Origin: Micropterix aruncella
Lineage: Eukaryota; Arthropoda; Insecta; Lepidoptera; Micropterigidae
Length of the DNA: 64,000 nt
Assembly: GCA_944548615.1 (NCBI GenBank)
Contig: OX155967.1
Location: forward strand, 1,895,662-1,959,661
Direction: 5' to 3'
The notes under the pieces are model-generated. The model had not been told where the DNA came from, did no database searches, and saw only the letters and a program-made list of their open reading frames with translations. Position numbers and translations under genes: made by a program. Shown here piece after piece: positions 44,139 through 56,100 of this stretch; position 1 is the first letter of the stretch; every line of letters starts with the position of its first letter.

Positions 44139-47100
44139 CTGCAAGTCGAAACCAAAGATACATTTTATTTATTTAATACAGGGCAAACCCCGTTTATACA
44201 TATCGATCTTAATGATCGCATATAAATGAAATACAACGTACGAAGTAGTTCGGTTGTAAGTATAGTCTTCGGTAACTGAAATTGAGTATCGCTTCGCCGA
44301 GTTAGACAACTGCTAACTTGATATTTGGACAGTTAAGGTACCCTATGACACTCGGGATGACCTGACGGTTCTAACAATACCGCATACTTGCCGAGAGTCT
44401 CGGGGTAAAAAACCGTTTTTTTTTTCTACTCACCATCTTCCCATGAAGGATTCTTCTTCAATGGTTTCGGAGGAGAAACGGGCGAATCATCAGCAGTTTC
44501 AATAAACCTGCAAAAGACGATTTGAATTCAGATTATTCAGATTAAGATCCCTCCGTAGCTTTTCTAGTTTGGTGGCCCGGAAGTATTTAAACTTTAACTA
44601 TTTACATATTTAGTCGGTACTTATAAAGAAAGCCAAACGCACCCATCGTCATTGTCATCGTCGTCTCCGGCGATGTGCGAGACGACAGGATCCGAGGATT
44701 CAGAAGATGGAGTGGACGACTTCTTCTCAGTGGGGAGAGAGACTGCAGGAGGAGCGGATTTCCTTCTGGCTGAATTGGCCACTCGGTCCTGCAGCAGAGC
44801 CAACCTAAATAGGTATCTGCAACAAAAAACATCAAATTACAGCAGTAGTTCTTAACTGATAGCCCGCGGACCACTGCTGATCCATGAGAGCCTATCAAAT
44901 GGTCCGAGTAGCTCAATCTAAATAAATACAAAATTAGGAAGAAATTATAACAGGACACGGCTTAATCAAATACAGAAGGTCTGTCTCTTTGTTCCAAAGA
45001 ACTTTAACAAACTCGGCCAGATATATTTGCGGAGCCATCCTCGCTAACTAATAAGCCTACTGGTGAGGGAATTTTCGGAATCGGACGTCGCGTTGGAGCT
45101 ATGCCGAGGATAGTTCATGCCCCCTTTGTAGCAATACCCCTTGCACAGCCAGACATATTCTATCTGGCTGCAAGGACGGTACTTACCGCCATGACAAAGT
45201 TCTTGCTGTTATTCGCGAGGTAATTAGCCTTTCAGTGGCTCGGACCAACAAGGGTTTGACATCACCCTCCAAACCCCCAATACAGTTGGCTCTAAAGGCA
45301 AAAAACATTTCACTACAAAACCTTTCTCAATAATCGAGAAAGCTTCAGTTTGGATACTGGAGGTCGATTCGGACCCTAAACAGTACAAATTCCCTGAAAG
45401 TCTCGGATGCACAGCTCTGCATCCAGATATAACTCTTTACTCTCTATCTCGGAAGATGGCCCTTATCGTAGAATTAAGTAGAAAGACCACGAGTACAAAT
45501 TAAATACCATGATCTGGCAAATGCCATCACCAGAAACTGCTTCACTGTTCACCTTCTTAGGGAGCTAATGGGCCCACGATGAGGTGGCCACGATGACCCA
45601 TGTGTTCAGGGTCGGTCACACTCACGGGTGAACACCCATCCGATGGCCTCACGCATGGGGTGCGAACCTGGGTAGGACACTGGGTCAACCAGTCTCCCTG
45701 GGAATCAAACCTCTGGCGCTCCTGGACGGTCTGCGCACCGAGCGGCGCAAGCCAATCGACTGTGCTCTCCGACTAACAGTCGGGGGAGTCTGGGAACTGT
45801 ATTGTTTCCTATAGAGCGGGGGTGGTTGCCTACCTTACGGCGACTGCTCTTGAAATGACCATTGGCCATCCGATCCCGGTTCAGTCGGGCAAAGGACGCC
45901 TTGGTCCGCGATAGATTCGGTGCACACCATTTCACCGCTTCGTAAGGGAGAGGACCGCGCAAGCGACCTCGAACTCGGAACCAATCGAGAGACCGGAGAA
46001 ATCTGGTCACAATTGGAAGCAAGGGCGCGAGTGTCGGCCCGCCAGGTAACATTACTGGCTATCTCGCGGTAAAGGCGTTGGTCTCTTGCGGGTTGTGACG
46101 TAGCTGGACGTTGGATTGTTCTGTCCAAAGTCTTCTACGTTCACTGCAGGGCGACAGAACGAAAAATCGTTAAAACGTCCTGTGGTGACGGGCTCGCCTG
46201 TTGTAGTTGACACCGCAAGTTGTTCACCTTCACGCGGTGGAAGTTGGCGCTCGTGGCCTGCCAGCTAAATCTCTGTTTCACCTTTTTAAAGATCTTGGGT
46301 CTCTCCAGGAAAATAATCAACTCCTTAGAAAAATTATCTAAAACCGCAATTTCCGCATCTCAAATTCTATGGCTTCGAAGGGGGAGTGAATGGGTGGTAA
46401 GGTGGCAAGACACCTGTCCTAAACCTACCACAGCCGGTCGTTAGTCCAGAATCCACTGCTCACCCCCCAGTAGTGTAATAACACTATATAATGGGCCCGG
46501 CTATTTTATTTATTTAGTGCGCACAGACAAGCCGAAAGGAGTCCATTTGTATAACAACTCCTATTTTTATCATAGGTATGAACCCTAATTCTAATCAGAT
46601 GTTCCCATTCATGAATAAAACCTATTGGAGTAAGAATTTTAAAATCAGACGCGCATTATTGAGTTGCCATGTGCAAAATGGCAAACAAACACACAACAAA
46701 TGCAAACAAACGCATGCACAAACGCACACACACATACACAAATTAAATTCAGTCTCCCATCTTGGGTTTAGGTTTAGGTTAGACTATATCGCACCTCCGA
46801 TCAAATACAGTTATAACTTGAAAAATTTCAATTGTAGTGTTTCTTTATAAAAGTTATCGCCATTTCTCAATTTACACTCCCAAAAAGGGTTGTAACTGTT
46901 ACTTCACTATTTACTTCATTAGTTGTAACTGTTACTTCACTACTTTACTTCACTCACAATTGACATATTAGTGAACTAACAGTTTTAACTCTTTTTGGAA
47001 CCCAAAATGAAAAATGGCAATATTTTTTATAAAGAAACACCATAATTGAAATTTTTAAAGTTATTACTGTATTTGATCGGAGGTGTGATATATTGTCTAA

Positions 47101-50100
47101 AGTTTAACTGATGTTTGTAAAAAAAAAACTCACAAATCTTTCATTACAGTACTTTAGGTAACACACACACAGCGATGCATTATACATGTAAGGGTGTTCT
47201 ACAAGGCTGTTTAACCCCTCCTCTCGCGAAGTAAAAATTCAGCTATCACTTTTGCCCGCGACATTTTCGCGCGTAAAATCGACGCGAGTCGACGACCTTG
47301 ATACAAACGACCATAACTTGTAAACCACTATACGGATCATAAAAAAAATTACTGTAAAATGATCGCATTGAAATTTGACATATAAAAAAATATAACCTGG
47401 AAATTGGAGGAGTCGGCCGTTGGTCCCGCAAGGGATGTTAAGGAGTTACCGGGTTAAAAAGTATCCGACACTGACCAGGAAAAATATATTACTTACATAA
47501 CGGGGTTGAGACCCTAATTACCTTCAAAATAAACCCCCTGTGCCTCCCTACACCTAGCCCACCATCGGAAACACTTCTGGAAGGCTTCTTTGGAATGGTG
47601 TTTAACTCTGTTGTTGCATTAATCATATTATTATTATTATTATTATTATTTATTCTGGACAGGCAACTTTGCTGATACGTCCAGATCAGATCTTGTAAAG
47701 CTAAACAATATTAACAATATAATGTAAATAATATTAACAAGTTTTTAGGTACAAATCGAGTCTGTTTTTAAATTGATTGACAGAGATTGCACTGATCATT
47801 TCAAATGGTAGTTTATTCCTCATGTCCACCACTCTATTTGGCAGAACGTTCTTAAGGCGACGCTGTTGGCTAACACAAATTTGACTTTTTCTTGTCATAG
47901 GCGAGGGGGGAAGCCGAGGAGGGAGACGAAACTGTGGAGTGCAACTTATTATTTTTCAAAGCCATCTATCGGTATACTGCCGAACCACTTGATTACGCGC
48001 GAGCCGCGATGTAATGGAGTATTTACACGTGTCGATTTTCGCCGGGCGGCTAATCGCTTCACGAATCGACTCACAAAGCCGCATCGCCACCCCATTTAGA
48101 CAGGTGACTGAAATCGCATGCGATTAAGTCATTATCTTCGAAAATGTTGAGCAGAACAGGTGTTTTACGTGCCTGTATCGAAATTATTAGTAAATTAATT
48201 ACTCAAGATTTGCTCGAAGAACAAAGAAAGAAGAAGAATAAGAAGAAGGAAATAATAAAACGTAAATTTTGGGTACGCGGGTGGATTTCTCGACGCAAGC
48301 TATTGGGTGCTTAGGATTCTTTATTGGTGGAATGGAGTTCAGAAGATCGTGATTATTTTAAAAAACGATTAAGAATGTCTACAGATCTGTTTGAGATTTT
48401 ACTACACAAAGTTACTACGCAAGTGTGAGGCGCTTTCAACGAAAACTAAATTGGAAATAACCCTGAAGTTCTTGGCTACCGGTGATAACTACTTAAGTCT
48501 TGCAGAGTCATTTAGAGTTCCAAAATGCACGATTTCTATATTTTTAAAGGATGTATTGGATGATATATATATAATGTTTTACAAGAGTATGTTACGGTAA
48601 GTGAAAGTCATAATTAATTAATTAATCGTAATGCTTTTATTAAATATCACAATAATCATTTTGCAAAGTATTTTCATCTAAACATGATTTAAGAGCTTGA
48701 GATATAATATCGACGTTCACTTCGTATTGTTGTCCAGAATTTTCTTGTGTTGGTAGTAAACAGCCTTCAAAATAGTCTTCTTCATTATCGAGGTGGCGAG
48801 AAACTGAGGGTCCGGAATTCGACGTATCGCGTGTATATTCTAAGGTTGAACTCGTAGGTCTAAAAGTTGAAAGGTGGCGAGAAGTTGAGGGTTTGGGAGT
48901 CGAAGTATGGCGTGTATCTGAGAGTGAGCTCACAGGTCTAGGAGTTTGATGAGAATTAATGTTTTTAAACCTTTCTTGTGACAAATAAGTATTAATAAAA
49001 TTTTGACAAATAATAGCATTTGCTAATGGTAAACCACGTAATTGGTTTGCCACATGTTGACCGAATGTATCAAATTCATCATGACGGATACTTTGAGCTT
49101 AAGATTTCAATCTCCCGACTGCTTCTAAAACAGGCGGGTCTTTATTTTGGGCACGCTCCGTACGTTTCTTTGGAGACAAAAACTTTTTTTTTCTGCAGGC
49201 TCAGTGTTAGATCCTTGTCCCAATTCATAAAAATATGATGACGCATCGCTGTTTGTATTCACCGCTGAATCCTCGCTTTCTTTTCCCTATAACCAAAAAA
49301 TAAAAGTTCATTTGTTTTAGGTGCCATCCACAAGAGATCAATGGAAGAAAATATAGAGAGATTTTTTTGATTGCTGGCAATTTCCTTTTTGCTGTGGGGC
49401 TCTTGACGGGTAATACGTCTTAATACAAAATCCACCACACGGCGCTTCCGACTATTATAATTACAAAGTACTATAGTGGATGTACATTACCGTTTCATAT
49501 CTTATATAGATGTCGGAACTAATGGACGCATGAATGACTCGCATATTTGGAAAAAATCAACATTCTACAATGCTCTTCTAGCCAATAATTTGGAACTGCC
49601 TAATAAAGCCGTTTTCGTTGGTGATGATGCTTTCCCTTTGGCAACAAATATAATGAAACCCTATTCAAGACATGAAGGTTTGGTACACAAATAAAAAGCG
49701 TTTAATTACAGACTATCAAAATCACGCCGAATTGTAGAGAATGCCTGTGGTATAATAGCTTCACGGTTCGAAGTATTCATAAAACCTATATCTTTATTAA
49801 GAAAACGGCTTTATGACTTAAAACGGCAGTTCCAAATTATTAGCTAGAAGAGCATTGTAGAATGTTGATTTTTTTCCAAATATGCGAGTCATTCATGCGT
49901 CCATTAGTTCCGACATCTATAAATATGAAACGGTAATGGGCATCCACTATAGCAAACAACACCACACTATAACCGCCTTTGTAATTATAATAGTCGGAAG
50001 CTCCGTGTGGTGGATTTTAAATTAAGACGTGTTTTCCGTCAAGAGCCCCACAGCAAAAAGGAAATTGCCAGCGATCAAAAAAATCTTTCTGTATTTTCAT

Positions 50101-53100
50101 CCATTGATCTCTTGTGGATGGCACCTAAAACAAATAAAACTTTTTTTTTTGGTTATAGGGAAAAGAAAGCGAGGATTCAGCGGTGAACACAAACAGCGAT
50201 GCGTCATCATATTTTGATGAATTGGGACAAGGATCTAACACTGAGCCTGCAGAAAAGAAATAAAAGTTTTTGTCTCCAAAGAAACGTACGGAGCGTGCCC
50301 AAAATAAAGACCCGCCTATTTTGAAGCAGTCGGGGGATTAAAATCTTTAGCTCAAAGTATCCATCATGATAAATTTGATACATTCGGCCAACATGTGGCA
50401 AACCAATTACGTGGTTTACCATTAGCAAATGCTATTATTTGTCAAAATTTTATTAATACTTATTTGTCACAAGAAAGGCTCAAACACATTAATTCTCATC
50501 AAACTCCTAGACCTGTGAGCTCACTCTCAGATACACGCTATACTTCGACTCCCGAACCCTCAACCTCTCGCTACCTTTCAACTTCCAGACCTACGAGTTC
50601 AACCTTAAAATATACACGCAATGCATCGAATTCCGGACCCTCAATTTCTCGCCACCTCGATAATGAAGAAGACTATTTTGAAGGCTGTTTACTACCAACA
50701 CACGAAAATTCTGGACAACAATACGAAGTGAACGTCGATATTCTATCTCAAGCTGTTAAATCATGTTTGTATGAAAATACTTTGCAAAATGATTATTGTG
50801 ATCTTTATAATAAAAGCATTACCATTAATTATGACTTGCACTTACCGTAACATAGTCTTGTAAAACATTATATAGGTATAGCATACATCCTTTAAAAATA
50901 ATGGTCCATTCTTTAAATCTAAATGTCTCTGCAAGTCTTGAGTAGTTATCACCGGTAGCCAAGAACTTCCAGGATTATTTCCAATTTAGTTTTCGTTGAA
51001 AGCGCCTTACGCATATTAGTATCACATTTTTGGATAAGCGGAGTAACTTTGTGTAGTAAAATCTCAAACTGATCTGTAGTCATTCTTAATCGTTTTATAA
51101 AATAATCAGGATCTTCTGAACTCCATTCCACCAATAAAGAATCCGAAGCACCCAATAGCTTGCGTCGAGAAATCCACCCGCGTACCCAAAATTTACGTTT
51201 TCTTCTTTCCTTCTTCTATTTCTTCTTCTTTCTTTGTTCTTCGAGCAAATCTTGAGTATTTAATTTAGTAATTATTTCGATACCGGCACGTAAAACATCT
51301 GTTCTGCTCAACATTTTCGAAGATATGACCTAGTCGCATGCGATTTCAGTCACCTGTGTAAATGGGGTAGCGATGCGGCTTTGTGAGTCGATTTATGAAG
51401 CGATTAGCCGCACGGCGAAAAACGAACCGTGTAAACACCCCATTATCATGCAGACTCTGAATGCGACGCGTCGATCGCTCGAAAATATTAAAATTTGCTA
51501 CATTGAAACTCACCGTTTTGAGTCTGTCAGCCCTATTACATTTTTTTTTATGCATTATTGGATGCTAATGAATATTTCTTCCCCATGTTTTGTGATCGAT
51601 TCCAAGTTAGCACCTTTTTGCAAAATAATATCTTGAAATAGATCGCGTTAAACAGTAAAAATAAGCGACGTAGCGCCTAAAGCAGTACCGCCGCAGCTTG
51701 CTGCCACGCACGGACTGGACTTGACAAGGGAAAGTCGAGCGGGGCGCTATACACGGAAGGACTATTTTTGCTTGTGCAAGATGACATTTTACTGAAATTT
51801 CGCTTGACAAAAAAATATTATTTTGGTTTTTTGGAAGATTGTAATGGAAAAAGTAAAATAATTAAAAATAAAGCAATGTTACATTTTGAACATTTACTTC
51901 GTTCTTATTACCAACATGGTTTCAAGTTGCTAACCCTTATAGATTCCAAGAAAAATGCTATTTACAAAAAAGTGATGACTTCAGATTTTATTTATTTTTA
52001 TTAAGAAAAAAATCAAAACATTAAAATTCGACATCGTAGTATAAAATATTGAAATTTTTTCTACAAGACTCATATTTTTATTATTATTTAAATGTTCTCG
52101 GGAGTCACGTAAATTTGATCGCAAAATGTCAGTTTTTCACTGTTTGGGAGAGGTAGTCACCTTAAGAGGATTAGATTTAAATTTTGTACGGTTGAGTTTT
52201 TTGTTGTGACCTCGAAGATTTGTGTTGACGTTGAATTTGTAAATATTCTTCAGTGCAGGTACATCGTAATAATGTGTTAGAATTTTATATGTCTCAATCA
52301 GGTCCCCTCTTTGTCTTCTTTGTTTGAGTGTAGTAATTCCAAGTAATTTCAAGCGATCTTTATAATTCCTATTCTTCAGGCCCACTGGCATTTTGGTTGC
52401 CCTTCGCTGAACCTTTTCCAAAATATCTACATCTTTGCAAAAGTAAGGGTTCCAAATCTGACAGCCATACTCAAGAATAGGTCTCACATATGCCTTGTAG
52501 ATCTCGATAAAAACCTCTATTGACAAATGTTGGAAAGCCTTCCTTATTAGATAGAGAGTAGAGTTGGCTCTTTTAGCAATTGCAATTATGTGTTTCTCCC
52601 ACTTGAGATCACCAGTAATTGTTATTCCAAGATCATAATCATAATCATTTTTATTTCTCAACAAAGACTAGGTATCTACAACAATCAAATAGGTAGATAC
52701 ATAATCTGTTGAAATTGTCAAAAATACATAGCATTGATTATGCGTATAATAAATAATATTAGATATTAGATAAAAGTCATAAATGTCAAATGGAATAACA
52801 TAGTAAAAAAATAATAAAAGATATAATGTATTCTGCTTTACTCTTCTCTACTCTGAAAACGGTATACTTTCAATGGTCTTTTCAATTTTAGAAACAACCA
52901 AAAGTCGCAAGGAGCCATGTCTGGAGAGTACGGAAGTTGTCAAACAACTGGAATTCCATGTTTTGCCAAAAAAGTCTGAATAAGTATTGTCAACCGTTAG
53001 TTTCTCGCCATCCAGAGCTCTTATCTTTTTCGCCGAACTGCATCACAGAGTCAGCCGAGAACTCTTGATAGTACTCTTTGGTATCTAACGGATTCGCACA

Positions 53101-56100
53101 GCTTAGGCCTGATGACCCATTTGTTACTTTGGGTCGGCTTAACTCACGGTTTAACTCCCATCCGGTAGCCTCCTAAAAGGGAGGTGTCATCCAATCTGGG
53201 GGAACATCTCCAACAACAATGGGCGGCTTGCGCATTGTGCGGCAATGCCAATGGACTTGTGCACCTCGTCGAATAAGTGGGGAGTCTGGAAATGTAAATT
53301 CTTACGCAGCGGGGGTGGTCATTGACCTTTCTCAATAATCGAGAAAGCTTCAGATTGGATTCTGGAGGTCGATTCGGTATCTAAGCAGTATAAATTCCCT
53401 GAAAGTCTCGGATGCACAGCCCTGCGTCCAGATATAACTCTTTACTCTCTATCTCGGAAGATGGCCCTTATCGTAGAATTAACTGTTCCATGGGAATCAA
53501 ATATCCCAAAAGACCACGAGTACAAATTAAATAAATACCATGATCTCGCAAATGCCGTCACCAGGAACGGCTTCACTGTTCACCTTCACGCGGTGGAAGT
53601 TGGCGCTCATGTCCTGCCAGCTAAATCTATGTTTCACCTTTTTAAAGATCTTGGTCTCTCCAGGAAAATAATCAACTCCTTCTTAGAAAAAATATCTAAA
53701 ACCGCGATTTCCGCATCTCAAATTCTATGGCTTCGAAGGGGGAGTGAATAGGTGGTAAGGTGAAGGCTCACATGTGGCAAGACAGCTGTCCTAAACCTAC
53801 CACAGCCGGTCGTTAGTCCGGAATCCACTGCTCACCCCCCAGAAGTGTAATAACACTATATGATGGGCCCGACTTTGGTCGGTGAATTCCATGGCAGCTC
53901 CGTTTGTATTTTATTTATATGTCAGCTACCTTTGAAATGACCCGTTGGCTACCCGATCCTGTGTAATATTGACGGGCAAAGGGCGCCGCAGTCTGTGATA
54001 TATTTGAACTGAATTACAGGTAACATTAGGTAGAGCAAGCGACTTCGAATCTGTGATCAGACTGGAGGATGGAGAAATCCGCCCAAATCTGTTACTGAGG
54101 GCGTTAGGTCGGAATGCTGGGTTTACTTCCGGTAAGGCGTTGGAGTCTCACGGGCCCGTTAGCACAGTTAGACGATGCTGTGCTGTCCCAAGTCTCTGCG
54201 TTGAATCCGCAGAAGAAAGAATGATCTAATACCGTTATAACTTCTCGGGGTGGCGGGTTCGCCCATCGTAGTTGATAACTCTAAAGTACTCTTTAGTCAC
54301 TGTTTGTCCTTCAGGTGAGTATTTGTGATGCAAAATTCCACAGACATCAAAGAACAAGGGAAAATTCAAGGTCGGTTACTTTCAGACAGACCTCGTACAT
54401 GTAAGTGATGATATTACCTTTCCCAGAAGTCCTCCTCGGAGACAGGATCCGGGACGAGCTTGGCGTGTTGCGATCGGAGGATTGGCGACTGCTCCAGACG
54501 GCGCTTGACAGCCGCCGAATTGATGTCGCCCACACTGCGAGCGCTGCACCAGGCATCGAACTCTGGACCCGAGCCGGGAACCAAGTATGTTGCGTCTACG
54601 CGTTGAAGAGCTTCCAATTCACGCTGTGGCAGGAGCAAACGTGCATTTATTATTTATTCATGCAATATACTATTCTACGATACGATATAATTCTGTCAAT
54701 ATAGGCGTTTATAAAGATCTACGAGGCATATGTGAGGCCTATTCTTGAGTACGGTTATCAGCTCTAGAACCCCTACTATGGAAGTATTTAGATCTCCTGG
54801 GCAGCATAGGGCAACCGAAATGCCAAAGGGCCTGAAGAACGCGAATTATGAAGATCGCTTGGAAAAACTTGGACTGACTACTCTCAAACGAAGAAGACAA
54901 AGAGGAGACCTGATTAGTGACATATAAAATTCTCACAAATCATTATGATGTGGGCCTAGGCTAAAGAATATTTACAAATTCAACGTCAACACAAATAATC
55001 AGTCACATCAAAAAACCAACTGTGCATTTTTTAAATCTAATACTCTTACAAACGTTCTGCAAAATAAAATGGTGGACATGTGGAATAAACTACCATTTAA
55101 AGTGGTTAGTGCAAGCTCTGTCAGTTAATTTAACCCCTCAAGACAGTACGTCCCGAATCGGGTACGAGCGCGGAGCGACAAACCGCGCTCTCAACAAACT
55201 GAATTTACACCAGTCACATTGCAACCACCCCTGTTAAATATGTGTGAGAAAGACGGCTAAATTCTATATTTTACGATTATTCAGTTGTGCTTCTCGCAGT
55301 CTAGAATCCCTAATATAATTGTTTGTATTCTGGGGGCACTTAATCGAGTGCTACCATTGCTCGGATCTGTGCTTCTCTTTGGATATATGTATGAAAATAA
55401 ATAAAACTAACTAATAGATTTGGTAAAGTATGTAATAACGGGTACACAAATGTGTTTACCATTTCTAGATAGGGTTTCGTATTTTGAGATAAAACGTCGA
55501 TATCGCTGAATAAGTGAGTTTTTTGTCAGTTCTCCAACTTTCTAATAATTATTCATAATTATCTAATTGTATTTTTAAAATGAATTATATGTATTTTTAA
55601 AATGTATTATATTTCAAATTTCAATGCCATCATTTTACAATTCTTCTTTTCATGATCCATAGTTTCTTTCTTATGATCGTTTTTCTAAAGTGCTATATTT
55701 TTGACCTTCAACTCTCAGAAATGACAGGTGACTGCCAAGATTTACACCCGCCGCTTGAGGGGTTAAAAACAGACTCGATTTGCGCGTAAAAACTTGTTTA
55801 TGACAAATATTGTTTATGACAAGCTTTAACAAGATCTGATCTAGATGTATCTGCCAAGCTGCCTGTCTAGAATGAGTCCGTAAGTTTGTTTAATTATGGA
55901 ATAAAAAATCCAAAATAAAATAAAAAATAAACATACTTGATAGGATACTAATGTTGGTGTATCCCCACCCGTTATTAAAACAGCTTCAGCTTCATCGTCT
56001 TCTGGCAGTGGATTGAGAGCAGTACTCATCTGATCTGTAATACAAAGACCATAAATATAGAAGAATTCATCAACATATCCACTTAACAAGTTCACTGCAG

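Larger units (their letters stand above)
48012..51445. mobile_element. Palindromic PIF/Harbinger element (whole)
   Basis: Arms 48012-49600 and 49825-51445 are inverted copies (about 1.6 kb each, with small indels), separated by 224 bp. Both outer ends read TAATGGRGTRTTTACACG inward. It carries two antisense genes per arm. It lies in the large BSDC1 intron. Confidence 0.9.

Noticed and set aside
43557..44229. Long Pro/Arg/Ser-rich frames on both strands
   Set aside because: They are shadows of the last BSDC1 exon, whose own frame matches the family and continues correctly through splicing.
48012..51445. Large inverted repeat as a plasmid or organelle-type structure
   Set aside because: Both arms encode Harbinger proteins and end in the same terminal repeat, which explains the structure as a transposon.
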